Below are positions 34,922 through 43,591 of a DNA stretch of 64,000 bases, in pieces. This DNA comes from Paracoccus aerius (GTDB lineage Bacteria > Pseudomonadota > Alphaproteobacteria > Rhodobacterales > Rhodobacteraceae). The position numbers and the translations under genes are program-made. The notes below the pieces were generated by a model that had not been told where the DNA came from, did no database searches, and was given only the letters and a program-made list of their open reading frames with translations. Location: NCBI RefSeq assembly GCF_014656455.1, contig NZ_BNCL01000001.1, positions 365,009-429,008 on the forward strand. Direction: 5' to 3'. Position 1 is the stretch's first letter; the number at the start of each line of letters is the position of its first letter.

Positions 34922-35333
34922 GCGGTACGCACTCCGGAAAGATCCCTGCAGAATGGCTATACGCCCCCGAACGCCGTTATGCCAGCCTGACGCCCGGTCG
35001 CGCCGCAGCAACTGCCTAAAAGAGAGGATAAAAGCCGGTGAGTCGGACAGGCCATGCGACATGTCCTTGGCCATTTTTCTACTTCGGATTGTTTGGACCG
35101 GGAAAAACTATTCCTTAGCCAGAATTTGCCCTGCCTCGGCACAAGGCAAATGCCCCAAAAGGATAAAATTTTAGTAAATCTTCAATCTGAACATTCAGCT
35201 TGCTTCCGGCGCATGGTAGCCTTGCCTTGTCTTGTTCAGAGGGTTTCCGGACAGGACTGTATCTGCTGACGGCCCGGGGCTCTGGCTCCTTCGCCAAATT
35301 TTGTTTCATGGTGTTTCCTCGATGGAGGGAATT
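34922..35333. promoter_or_regulatory. Divergent promoter region of the export operons
   Basis: About 412 bases between the ATPase operon (minus) and the sugar-transferase operon (plus). The stretch 35080-35220 is AT-rich compared with flanking genes. A spaced inverted repeat TTGCC / GGCAA lies near 35127-35150. No gene or consensus promoter was identified; coordinated control of both operons is a reasonable guess. Confidence 0.4.
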
Positions 35334-36023
35334 TTGACGATCAACACGCGGATGACCGATTTCAAGCCCAGTCTGGTTCTGCCGGACATGGCTTTGCCCG
35401 AAGTCGCCGAGGAACGCGGTCTTTATCGAAATGGCGCAAAGCGCGTGATCGAGACCCTGCTGGTCCTGCTGACCGCTCCGGTCACCCTCCCGCTGATCCT
35501 GCTGATGGCGTTTTTGGTGGCCTGCGACGGCAACAATCCCTTCTTCGTGCAAAAACGCCTGGGCCGGAACGGCCGGGTGTTCCGCATCTGGAAGCTGCGC
35601 AGCATGGTGGTGGATGCCGAACGCCACCTCAAGGCGCATCTTGAAAGCGACCCCGAGGCGCGCAGCCAGTGGGACAGCACCCAGAAGCTGAAAAAGGATC
35701 CCCGCGTCACCCGGCTTGGCCGGCTGCTTCGGAAAACTTCGATGGATGAGCTTCCGCAGCTTCTGAACGTGTTGAACGGCACCATGTCGCTGGTTGGGCC
35801 GCGGCCGATGATGGTCGATCAGCGGCACATGTATCGCGGGCGGTCCTATTATCGGTTGCGGCCGGGAATTACGGGATTGTGGCAGATCTCGGCAAGAAAT
35901 GAATCGGAATTCGTCGCAAGAGTACGCTATGATGAGGAATATCATCGCGACCTTTCGGGTTGGCTGGATCTGAAGATCCTGGTCCGGACCGTGATGGTGG
36001 TTCTGCGCGGCACAGGTTACTGA
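35334..36023 (+). CDS. Initiating sugar-phosphate transferase (ExoY/PssA type)
   Basis: 229 residues from TTG 35334, which has GGAGGG five bases upstream; ATG 35322 has none. One membrane hairpin (VIETLLVLLTAPVTLPLILL) followed by the cytoplasmic transferase core: RIWKLRSMVVDAE, TRLGRLLRKTSMDELPQLLN, GTMSLVGPRPMMVDQ and RLRPGITGLWQISAR. Short polyprenyl-phosphate hexose-1-phosphate transferases of this kind start repeat-unit synthesis by transferring a sugar phosphate to undecaprenyl phosphate. The sugar (glucose or galactose most often) is not determinable. First gene of the plus-strand export operon. Confidence 0.9.
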   Translation: MTINTRMTDFKPSLVLPDMALPEVAEERGLYRNGAKRVIETLLVLLTAPVTLPLILLMAFLVACDGNNPFFVQKRLGRNGRVFRIWKLRSMVVDAERHLKAHLESDPEARSQWDSTQKLKKDPRVTRLGRLLRKTSMDELPQLLNVLNGTMSLVGPRPMMVDQRHMYRGRSYYRLRPGITGLWQISARNESEFVARVRYDEEYHRDLSGWLDLKILVRTVMVVLRGTGY

Positions 36024-36093
36024 GGCCGCGTCATTCCGTTGCAGGGGCCAGAACGGCGCCTGCCGCGCCCAAAGCGACGAGACGTTTTCGATC

Positions 36094-38664
36094 ATGATTG
36101 CCGAAGCCATTTCCAGCCCCACTGCCTCCCGGCGGGGCATTCGTCTTCTTTTGTCCACCACGCTGGCCCTTGGGCTGGGTTTCTCGCTTGCAGGCTGCAA
36201 GACCTCGGCCGAAAGGGCCGACGAATATTACCAGTCCGGCCTGGAACTGCTGGAACAGGGGGACACGGACCGCGCCATCGTGCAGTTCCGCAATGTCTTC
36301 GACATCGAGGGCACCCATTACGAGGCCCGCAAGGCCCTGGCCGAAACCTTTCAGGACCGCGGTGACGTGGCACAGGCCTATAGCCAGTATCTGCGCCTGG
36401 CCGAGCAGTATCCCGACGATCTGGCGACCCGGATCGCTCTTGCCCGTCTGGCCTTCGCGGGCCAGCAGCGCGAGGAATTCGTTCGCCACGCCACCCGCGC
36501 AGCCGAGATCGGCCCCCAGGATCCCGAGGTTCAGGTGCTGGATCTGATCCGCCGCTATCACGATGCCGCGGAGGCCGGGAACAGCGCCGAGCGCGGACGG
36601 CTGGGGGAAGAGGCCGCCAGGCTTGCCGAAGGCCGCCCCGACGACCAGATGCTGATGGGGGTCCTGCTGGACCGGGCCGCCCAGGCAGACGACCTGGATC
36701 AGGCAGACCGGCTGACCGCCCGGCTTATGGAACTGCAGCCAACCAATCCGCAACGCTATCTGCAGCGCCTCGCGCTTCTGGTGGAACGGGACGACAAGCC
36801 CGCGATCGAGGCGCATCTGCGTCTGACCGTGGACAAGTTTCCCGAAAATCCCGAGGCCAAGGCGGATCTGGTCCGCTTCTACATGGGGGAAGGCCAGCCC
36901 GACAAGGCCGAGGCCTTTCTGCGTGAACTGGCCGGCAAGGCGCCCGCCGACGACCCGGCCCCCCGCGCGGATCTGGTCCGCTTTGTCGAAATGCAGCGTG
37001 GCTCCGAAGCGGCCCGCGCCGAACTGGACCGCATCATCGCCGAAGGCGGCGATCCTCTGCTGTTCCGCACGCTGCGCGCAGGCTTCGACTTCCAGGACGG
37101 CAAGACAGCCGAGGCCATCGCCGAGATCCGGTCGGTCCTGGAAGGGGTGACGGAGCCTTCGGAAACCTCGCTGAACGTCAAGATCCAGCTGGCGCGGATG
37201 CTGGTGGAAACCGGCGATCAGGCCGCGGCCCGGCAGCAGGTCGACGAGGTCCTAGCCCAGAACGCGGCTCATCCCGGCGGGCTGAAGCTGAAGGCTGCCT
37301 GGGATATCCAGGAGGACCGGGTCGACGATGCGGTGCTGGGCCTGCGATCTGTTCTGGATCAGGCGCCCGAGGACAGCGAGGCGATGAGCCTAATGGCCGA
37401 CGCCTATGACCGCGCGGGCGAGCCGGATCTGGCGCGCGATTACCTGTCGCAGGCCGCCGCCGCCTCTGGAAACGCGCCGGTCGAGACGCTGCGCCTGACA
37501 GCCCGCCTGGCTTCCGAGGAACGCTGGCGCCCGGCCGAGGATGCAATCCTGCCCGCCTTGCGCCGGGCCCCGGAAAACCTAGATCTGCTGACGGCGCTTG
37601 GACAGGTCTACCTGTCCATGCCCGACCTGCCGCGAGCCGAGGGCGTGATCGACCGCCTGCGCGAGATCGGCACGGACCAGGCCATTGCCGCGGCTGAAAG
37701 CCTGGACTTGAACCGCTTGGCCAACGAGGAAGGCGAGCAGGCCGCGCTTGACTACCTCGAGGAACAGGCCAATGCCGCCAATGCCGGAATCGGCGCCCGC
37801 ATCAGCCTGGTCCGCGCCCAGCTGGCCACCGGCCAGGCGGCCGCCGCGCTTTCGACGGCGCAGAACATGGTCGCCGCACAGCCCGACAGCCGCGCAGCGC
37901 GGATGGTTTTGGCGATTGCCCAGACCGCCAACAATGACTTGCCCGGCGCGCGGGGCACCTTCCAAGGGCTGATCGACGAACAGCCGGACGACCTGCCCCC
38001 GCATCTGGCGCTGATCCGCCTGGCCTCGCAGGAAGGGGATCTGGATAGCGCCCTGGCGCTGACCGACCGGGCCTTGGCGGCCCTTCCCGACCATCCCGAC
38101 CTGTTGTGGAGCAAGGCGGGCCTTGTCGAGCGCAAGGGCGACATCGATGGCGCCATCGCGATCTATGAACGGCTTTACGCGCAGAACTCGTCCTCGGTGG
38201 TGATCGCGAACAACCTGGCCAGCCTTCTGGCGACCTGGAAATCCGCGGATCCCCAGGCGGTGACGCGGGCCTCGGCCGTGGCGCGGCGGCTGAAGGACAC
38301 CCAGGTGCCCGCCTTCATGGACACCTATGGCTGGATCCAGCACCTGAACGGCGACAGCCAGGCCGCGCTGCCCTATCTGGAGGGCGCGGCGGCGGGTCTG
38401 GCCGAGGATCCCATCGTGCAGCTGCACCTGGGCGTGGTCCAGGCCGCGGTGGGCAAGACCGAAACCGCGAAGGCGCAGCTGCAGAAGGGGCTGGACATGC
38501 TGCTCGAAGGCCAGGACGGCCCCTCGATCACTGCTGCGCGCGAAACCCTGGCCCGGCTGAACGCCCCCGCCGCACCCCAGGAGGTCGGGCAGGGCGGGAC
38601 CACCCAAGATGGGTCATCGGGGGACCAGGCCGCCGCACCCGTGGCGGAACAGGTGAACAACTAA
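36094..38664 (+). CDS. TPR-repeat lipoprotein of the exosortase locus (PrsT-like)
   Basis: 856 residues. A basic N-terminus, hydrophobic stretch and lipobox SLAGC with Cys35 make it a lipoprotein. The rest is tetratricopeptide repeats, e.g. ADEYYQSGLELLEQGDTDRA, ALAETFQDRGDVAQAYSQYL and GDIDGAIAIYERLYAQN, almost continuous to about residue 800, ending with a glutamine/glycine-rich tail. Long TPR lipoproteins of this size accompany exosortase polysaccharide loci. They are thought to scaffold export or protein sorting in the periplasm. The start is weakly supported by sequence (no strong ribosome site). Confidence 0.85.
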   Translation: MIAEAISSPTASRRGIRLLLSTTLALGLGFSLAGCKTSAERADEYYQSGLELLEQGDTDRAIVQFRNVFDIEGTHYEARKALAETFQDRGDVAQAYSQYLRLAEQYPDDLATRIALARLAFAGQQREEFVRHATRAAEIGPQDPEVQVLDLIRRYHDAAEAGNSAERGRLGEEAARLAEGRPDDQMLMGVLLDRAAQADDLDQADRLTARLMELQPTNPQRYLQRLALLVERDDKPAIEAHLRLTVDKFPENPEAKADLVRFYMGEGQPDKAEAFLRELAGKAPADDPAPRADLVRFVEMQRGSEAARAELDRIIAEGGDPLLFRTLRAGFDFQDGKTAEAIAEIRSVLEGVTEPSETSLNVKIQLARMLVETGDQAAARQQVDEVLAQNAAHPGGLKLKAAWDIQEDRVDDAVLGLRSVLDQAPEDSEAMSLMADAYDRAGEPDLARDYLSQAAAASGNAPVETLRLTARLASEERWRPAEDAILPALRRAPENLDLLTALGQVYLSMPDLPRAEGVIDRLREIGTDQAIAAAESLDLNRLANEEGEQAALDYLEEQANAANAGIGARISLVRAQLATGQAAAALSTAQNMVAAQPDSRAARMVLAIAQTANNDLPGARGTFQGLIDEQPDDLPPHLALIRLASQEGDLDSALALTDRALAALPDHPDLLWSKAGLVERKGDIDGAIAIYERLYAQNSSSVVIANNLASLLATWKSADPQAVTRASAVARRLKDTQVPAFMDTYGWIQHLNGDSQAALPYLEGAAAGLAEDPIVQLHLGVVQAAVGKTETAKAQLQKGLDMLLEGQDGPSITAARETLARLNAPAAPQEVGQGGTTQDGSSGDQAAAPVAEQVNN

Positions 38665-38834
38665 CCTAACCGCCACCTTGAACCCCTCCGGCAAGCCTGT
38701 GATCCTGTGGTGACAGGAGGGAATTTTTTCTCCTCCTTCACCTCCTGCCCATGGCATTGTGGTAACAAGTGATCCCGAATGGACAAAGCGGCCAAAGGCC
38801 TGACCGGACGGGAAACAGACAAAGGGACTGATCC
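38665..38834. other. Spacer with inverted repeat before the export gene
   Basis: 170 bases. Contains CAGGAGG ... CCTCCTG around 38715-38750 with a T-rich loop, possibly an attenuator or a weak terminator after the TPR gene, and an AAGGGA ribosome site just before 38835. Confidence 0.35.
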
Positions 38835-39443
38835 ATGACCATCCTGCTGCGTTTCATGCTGGCGATCCTGCTGGCCTTGCCGCTGGCCTTCACCCAAGGC
38901 GCTTCGGCGCAGGAATACCGCATCCAGTCGGGCGACCGCCTGACGATCGAGGTGCTGGAAGACGAATCGCTGAACCGGACGCTGGTGGTGCTGCCGGGCG
39001 GCACCATCGACTTTCCCTATGCCGGCAGTATCCGGGTCGCGGGCCAGTCCCCGACGGCCGTGGGCAGCCAGATCAGCCAGTCGCTGGCCGGCGTGCTGGC
39101 GTCGCCCCCCACCGTCTTTGTGACCGCCACCCCCCTGATTGAGCCTGTGGTGCCCACCGAAACCGAAGAAGCCGTGGTCAACATCTACATCATGGGCGAG
39201 GCGAGCGCGCCCGGACCCAAGGCCGTGCTGCCGGGAACCACCTTCCTGCAGGCCCTGTCCCAGGCCGGGGGGCTGACGCCCTTTGCCGCCACCAAGCGCA
39301 TCCAGTTGCGCCGCGTCTCGATGCCGGGCCAGGTGATCACCGTGAACTATGCCGCGATCATGCGCGGCGCCGGCATGAACCAGGATCCCGTCCTGGCCGA
39401 AGGCGACGTGATCATCGTTCCCGAGCGCGGCCTGTTCGAGTGA
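38835..39443 (+). CDS. Polysaccharide export protein (Wza/GumB family)
   Basis: 202 residues. Signal peptide to about residue 25 (LALPLAFTQGASAQ), without a lipobox cysteine, unlike Wza of Escherichia coli. The Poly_export domain begins EYRIQSGDRLTIEVLEDESL and continues PGGTIDFPYAGSIRVAGQSP; a single SLBB-like domain follows (VNIYIMGEASAPGPKAVLPG ... ALSQAGGLTPFAATKRIQL). Short GumB-type form. It would form the periplasmic/outer-membrane export channel for the polymer. Confidence 0.9.
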   Translation: MTILLRFMLAILLALPLAFTQGASAQEYRIQSGDRLTIEVLEDESLNRTLVVLPGGTIDFPYAGSIRVAGQSPTAVGSQISQSLAGVLASPPTVFVTATPLIEPVVPTETEEAVVNIYIMGEASAPGPKAVLPGTTFLQALSQAGGLTPFAATKRIQLRRVSMPGQVITVNYAAIMRGAGMNQDPVLAEGDVIIVPERGLFE

Positions 39444-40783
39444 GGGCAGCAATGCGGCACCGCTGCGCGACGGCAGGGCTGGCGGGGCTTCTGGCGGCCC
39501 TGCTGCCGCTGGCCGGCCTTGCCCAGGAAACCGACCCTTCGGCCCCCGAGGCGCGGCTGACCATCGGCCAGCAGATCGCGGTCGAGGATGGCGACCTGAT
39601 CGGCATCACGCCTCTGGACATCAACCTGCGCACCGGCACCCGTGTCCAGACGCTGCAGTTTTCGCTGTCCGCGCCCTTTCGCCTGAATGACCCTGAGGAG
39701 GACAAGACCTTTGCCCTGGGCGATCCGCAGGCACGGATGCTGTTCCGCCGCGGCGCCCGCAATTCCGCCATCGAGGCCGAACTGGGCTATCGCGAGAACG
39801 ACCTGGACGAGGAAGTCCTGTTCGACAATCTCAGCAACGAATTCGTCACCCTGGACAGGGGGCGGGTGGCCCAGACAGACGCCCGGCTGACCTATGTCTT
39901 CGGCCGCGAGGCCAAGCTGGGCGGCGAATTCGGCCTGTCCTGGCTGCGCCGCGATTATACCGACACTAGCGATCCCGACCTCAACGACAGCGAAACCCGT
40001 AGCGCCAACGTCACCTTTTACCTGGAGCCGACGCCGCTGATCCGCGCCCGCGTCTTGGCCCAAGCCAGCCGCACTGATGGCGACAACGACACCGACAGCC
40101 GCTCTGACCGCTATGGCGTCGGCGCCTCGCTACAGGTGGACAAGCTGACCAACCTGGATGTCGAACTGGCCCGCAGCAATATCCGCCGCCAGGAAGATGA
40201 CGGAACGCTTGAACGGGCGGAAGGCCCTTCGGTCCGGCTGGGCCTGACCCGGTCGCGGCCCCTGGGGGACTGGTCGCTGTCCTTCGGATCTGAACCGGGG
40301 ACCAAAGGCCGCCGCGAGAATTTCAACATCGGTCGCACTTTGGAGATGCGGGGCTACAACCTGTCCGGCCAGGTCGGCGTGACGCGCTTTCAGGGCAATT
40401 ACGACCCGATCTTCCAGATCGCCTACAGCCAGCAGCTGAACCGGCTGTCGCAGTTCCAAGCCTCGCTGCGCCAAGCGGCGGCCACGGATGATGACGGGGA
40501 CGAGGCGCTGAACACCGACATCACCGCCAGCTACAGCCGCCAGTTGTCCGAAGTGTCCAGCATCGGCACCAATATCCGCTATCGCGAAAGCCAAGTGCAA
40601 ACCGGCGACCGCGAGGATGCGCGATCCGTGTCCTTCGGCCTGGACTACAACCGCGCGCTGCCCAACGACTTCTCGCTGGTCGCGGGTGCCAGCATCATCC
40701 GCAGCAAGGACAGCGACGGCGTGCGCGACGACGAGGAACGGATCTATGTCGGCGTGAACCGCAGCTTCAACTTCCTGCCCTGA
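39440..40783 (+). CDS. Outer-membrane beta-barrel protein of the export operon
   Basis: 447 residues from GTG 39440, which overlaps the export-gene stop; ATG 39452, with GAGG upstream, is likelier to be used. Signal peptide (AGLAGLLAALLPLAGLAQ), then regularly alternating amphipathic strands ending with an aromatic residue: ARMLFRRGARNSAIEAELGY, KLGGEFGLSWLRRDYTD, and the final IYVGVNRSFNFLP, the C-terminal phenylalanine-type barrel signature. Barrels in this position occur in exosortase loci and may form the outer-membrane pore or an accessory to the export protein. No enzymatic motif seen. Confidence 0.8.
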   Translation: MRAAMRHRCATAGLAGLLAALLPLAGLAQETDPSAPEARLTIGQQIAVEDGDLIGITPLDINLRTGTRVQTLQFSLSAPFRLNDPEEDKTFALGDPQARMLFRRGARNSAIEAELGYRENDLDEEVLFDNLSNEFVTLDRGRVAQTDARLTYVFGREAKLGGEFGLSWLRRDYTDTSDPDLNDSETRSANVTFYLEPTPLIRARVLAQASRTDGDNDTDSRSDRYGVGASLQVDKLTNLDVELARSNIRRQEDDGTLERAEGPSVRLGLTRSRPLGDWSLSFGSEPGTKGRRENFNIGRTLEMRGYNLSGQVGVTRFQGNYDPIFQIAYSQQLNRLSQFQASLRQAAATDDDGDEALNTDITASYSRQLSEVSSIGTNIRYRESQVQTGDREDARSVSFGLDYNRALPNDFSLVAGASIIRSKDSDGVRDDEERIYVGVNRSFNFLP

Positions 40784-40786
40784 TCC

Positions 40787-41191
40787 TCAGGCGAAGGGGT
40801 CCAGGATCCGGCAGCCTGTGGGGCGGAAGTCCGACACATTGCCGGTGACGACCGTCCCGTCGTGGGACAAGGCGGTCGCCGCGACCTGCAGATCCGCCCC
40901 GTCATGCCCGATCCGGGCCGACAGCGCCCCCCAGATCCGCGCCTCGGCCGCGCCGAAGGACAGCAGGCGATCCTGGAACAATGCCTGGGTGCGGTTGGCC
41001 CAATCGCGCAGGTCGGCCGCGAAATCCGAATTGCGGCTTTTCTGGTGGATAATGCTGCGCTCGATTTCCCCCAATGTGATGACCGACAGGAACAGGCTGT
41101 CCTCGGGCTGGGCGGCCAGAAAAGCCACGACGCGGGGGCTGCGATCCGGACGGCGCAGGGCCGAGATCACGTTCGTGTCCAGGATCATCAT
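40787..41191 (-). CDS. PIN-domain toxin (VapC family)
   Basis: 134 residues. ILDTNVISALRRPD (first acidic residue), SVITLGEIERSIIHQK (Glu) and GADLQVAATALSHDGTVVTG (third acidic pair) are the PIN catalytic residues of a metal-dependent ribonuclease. VapC toxins inhibit translation by cutting tRNA or rRNA. The stop of the antitoxin gene and the first ATG adjoin as TGAATGATG; the second ATG (41188) may also be used. The gene converges on the outer-membrane protein gene, with three bases between stops. Confidence 0.88.
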   Translation of the reverse strand: MMILDTNVISALRRPDRSPRVVAFLAAQPEDSLFLSVITLGEIERSIIHQKSRNSDFAADLRDWANRTQALFQDRLLSFGAAEARIWGALSARIGHDGADLQVAATALSHDGTVVTGNVSDFRPTGCRILDPFA

Positions 41192-41452
41192 TCAGAAATC
41201 GACATCGCGCGGCCGGGCCTGGGGCCGTGAAAGGGGGGCCGGATCATCCTCCAGCCCCCCCAGAAAATTCAGCAGGTGCTGCAGGAAGCTGCCGCGCCGG
41301 TCCTGGGCCGCCTGCCGCATCCGGTCGTAATCGGCGGCTGACAGCACGACCACGGCCGGCTTGCCCCGCCGTGTCACCTGTTGCGGCTGGCCCGCCAAGG
41401 CCGCGTCGACCACGGCGGAAAAACGGTTCTTGGCATCCTGAAGCGTCCACAT
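41192..41452 (-). CDS. Phd/YefM-type antitoxin
   Basis: 86 residues from ATG 41452 (MWTLQDAKNRFSAVVDAALA), with AGGTAACG upstream; the open frame extends 12 codons further through the operator and is not coding. PQQVTRRGKPAVVVLSAADYDRMRQ is the typical DNA-binding/dimer core of the family, and the hydrophobic HLLNFLGGLEDDPAPLS tail should wrap the toxin. Partner of the PIN toxin directly downstream. Confidence 0.88.
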   Translation of the reverse strand: MWTLQDAKNRFSAVVDAALAGQPQQVTRRGKPAVVVLSAADYDRMRQAAQDRRGSFLQHLLNFLGGLEDDPAPLSRPQARPRDVDF

Positions 41453-41468
41453 GGACGTTACCTGTCTA

Positions 41469-41507
41469 GCTATCTGGCTAGATAGCAATTGCTGGGGCAG
41501 GTTTCAA
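41469..41507 (-). promoter_or_regulatory. Promoter and operator of the toxin-antitoxin operon
   Basis: On the minus strand TTGAAA (41507-41502), 17 bases, then TATCTA (41484-41479), a near-consensus sigma-70 promoter. An inverted repeat GCTATCT-4-AGATAGC (41469-41486) covers the -10 element. Such overlap fits autorepression by the antitoxin or toxin-antitoxin complex; the binding itself is inference. Confidence 0.75.
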
Positions 41508-41906
41508 TCAAATGACCGCCAAGTTGCCGGTGGCTGCGGCCATGGCGAAGACGATCGGGTTGGCCAAGGCATGAGCGGCGACGGCATCGGCGATCTGGCC
41601 GCTGCGGCGGGCCAGCAGCGAAAAGGCCAAGCCCGCCACGAAAGCCTCGGCCCAGCGGTTGTGAAGCGCCGCGAACAGCGCGGCGGTGACCAGCATCGCC
41701 GCGACCGCCCGCCACAGGGGCACCGCGGAGCCCGGACCTTCTCCGCGCAGCCGGCTTTCCAGGTAGTCGCGGGTATTGGAAAACGTAGTGTTAGAAAAAA
41801 TCTCCGGTTGTTTTTCAATCAAGGGTTGCGCCACTTCCGGTACGATTTCACCGCCGGGACAACCGTCTTCACCTTTCGCTAATTCCTGTCGCCAGACTGG
41901 CCGCAA
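41508..41906 (-). pseudogene. C-terminal remnant of a CAAX-protease-like (CPBP) gene
   Basis: The frame holds RDYLESRLRGEGPGSAVPLW, then LFAALHNRWAEAFVAGLAFS and GQIADAVAAHALANPIVF, the second and third motifs (His in LHNRW, His-Asn region AHALAN) of CPBP/CAAX-prenyl-protease-related proteins found in exosortase loci. Everything before, including the membrane segments and the EE catalytic motif, is absent: the first 45 residues of the frame (PVWRQELAKGEDGCPGGEIV and so on) do not resemble the family. The gene was therefore cut near 41770, and the stub is unlikely to be active. Confidence 0.6.
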
Positions 41907-42055
41907 AAGGCGAATTACGGTGGAACCGAGTGATTGAATATTTCTTGGAAACTCTACCTTTAGGTGATTAAAGCAATCAAAGCAGACCAGAAGGTGCCTT
42001 CGCCAATGGCCCTACCCGCACAGGCCACGACCCTTTTCTTATTCGGTGTCGCGTC

Positions 42056-42295
42056 ATGATCATCCTGGCGCTTGCCTTGATCCTGGCCGGCTCGGTCGCG
42101 GGGGCGGTGACGATGTGGCTGCAGGATGCATCCTTCTGGCAGGTCGTCCTGGGCTACTTCGTGGGCGGCTGGTCCGGCCTGCTGCTGGGAATGCCGGTGG
42201 TTCTGGCCATTCGCGCCTTTTGCCAGATGCATAAGGCACGCCTGGCCCGCAGGCGGATCCTCCAGGAACACCAGCAAGCCTCGAACACGCCGTAA
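42056..42295 (+). CDS. Small inner-membrane protein of unknown function
   Basis: 79 residues with two hydrophobic segments (IILALALILAGSVAGAVTMW and VVLGYFVGGWSGLLLGMPVV) and a basic cytoplasmic tail (HKARLARRRILQEH). No family recognised. It lies in its own space and ends 8 bases before the convergent acyltransferase gene. Coding bias supports it as real. Confidence 0.6.
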   Translation: MIILALALILAGSVAGAVTMWLQDASFWQVVLGYFVGGWSGLLLGMPVVLAIRAFCQMHKARLARRRILQEHQQASNTP

Positions 42296-42302
42296 GGGTG
42301 GT

Positions 42303-43451
42303 CTAGCGACTTGTGGCCGGCTGGCCTTTCCGGAGGGCAGGCTTGACGCGCAGGGTCAGGAAATACCGCTCGAAGCTGCGGAAGCTTGCTTCTGCGATGG
42401 CAATGGAGATGAGAGGATAAACCAGGGTCACGGCCCATTTGGCCTGCGGTCCGGCAAGACCGCCAAAGAAAGCCAGTTCGTTCGCAATGTGCAGGCCGAT
42501 CAGGTGATACAGGTAAAGGCCGTAGCTGATCTCGCCGACGCGGGCCACTGGGGCAAATGTCAGAACCGGCCGCAGCGCATGATCCTCGCGCATGACAAGC
42601 GATGTAAGGCACAGCGCCATCAGCATGTCCATGCCCAGGGCAGGCCAGCCCAGAAGCGATTCTGGCGTCAGGTGCAGATACAGCAGAAGCATAGCAAACA
42701 GGACCACTGGGGCGCCGTTCCAGCCACAGAGCCGCCACAGGCAGCGGAAGCCCGTTGGGTGGTTCAGCAGGACCGCCACAAGCGATCCGGACAGGATCGC
42801 GGCATAGGACATGCTGGGCCAGACAAAGATGGCCTGCGACGTTTCAAGGCGCGGCAGATCCAGCCGTTCGCCCAATCCCAGCATGGCCAGCAGGCACAGG
42901 ACGACAAGACCCGACAGGACAGCCGCCCGCAGCCGAGTGGCGGCCGGAAGCAGGATCAGCAGGGCAGGCCAAAGCAGGTAATATTGCTCCTCGACCGACA
43001 GCGACCACGTGATCGACAAAAGGGGAATGTCGGATTTTAGGAAATTGGCCAGGAAGACGTAATAATAAGGCACGAGGCCTAGCAGCTCTGTTTGGCCCTT
43101 CACGCCGATCCAGTAGACCGAGACCGCGGTGACCAGTAGAAGATAGGCGGGCAGGATCCGCAAGGCCCGTCGCCGATAGAAGCCTGCAAGGGAAATCGCA
43201 CCTTTTCGGCGCTCTTCGCGCAAAAGCAGGGTCGTGATCAGGAAACCGCTGAGGACAAAGAAGAAGTCAACGCCGACAAAGCCACGTTCCAGAAGCTGGA
43301 CCGAATTGACCTGCCCGTTTCCAGGGGCGTGATGCCAGAGAACCGCGACGATGCACAGAAAGCGCAGGCCGTTCAGGGACAGGAAATACTGCTGGTCCAG
43401 ATAGGCCTGATAGGGTGCGGCCCAATGATCTTTGGAAAACGAGACTGTCAT
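42303..43451 (-). CDS. Membrane acyltransferase (acyltransferase 3 family)
   Basis: 382 residues with about 10 hydrophobic segments. FLSLNGLRFLCIVAVLWHHA contains the family-typical arginine and the catalytic histidine region, RGFVGVDFFFVLSGFLITTL the second motif, then YRRRALRILPAYLLL and ITWSLSVEEQYYLLWP. OafA/ExoZ-like enzymes O-acetylate sugars of surface polysaccharides from the cytoplasmic acyl donor. No SGNH domain is attached. Located just outside the polysaccharide locus, it may decorate its product. Confidence 0.88.
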   Translation of the reverse strand: MTVSFSKDHWAAPYQAYLDQQYFLSLNGLRFLCIVAVLWHHAPGNGQVNSVQLLERGFVGVDFFFVLSGFLITTLLLREERRKGAISLAGFYRRRALRILPAYLLLVTAVSVYWIGVKGQTELLGLVPYYYVFLANFLKSDIPLLSITWSLSVEEQYYLLWPALLILLPAATRLRAAVLSGLVVLCLLAMLGLGERLDLPRLETSQAIFVWPSMSYAAILSGSLVAVLLNHPTGFRCLWRLCGWNGAPVVLFAMLLLYLHLTPESLLGWPALGMDMLMALCLTSLVMREDHALRPVLTFAPVARVGEISYGLYLYHLIGLHIANELAFFGGLAGPQAKWAVTLVYPLISIAIAEASFRSFERYFLTLRVKPALRKGQPATSR

Positions 43452-43591
43452 CGGAAAGAAACCTGCAACAACACCCTTTCAACTTAGCCAATGGAAGCCC
43501 CCAAGGCCATCGGTTAAAGACCACGGCTTGCGTCCCAGCTCCGATTGGGGCAACCCGCCCCAAGGCGGACAACCGGGCAAGGACAAAACGC

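Noticed and set aside
34922..35074. N-terminal 51-residue extension of the AAA ATPase frame
   Set aside because: No homology to the family and no ribosome site; the family start coincides with TTG 34921.
43452..43591. Possible SAM riboswitch upstream of metN
   Set aside because: No match to SAM-II, SAM-IV or SAM/SAH consensus elements could be drawn; only a small GGGGCAACCCGCCCC hairpin is present.
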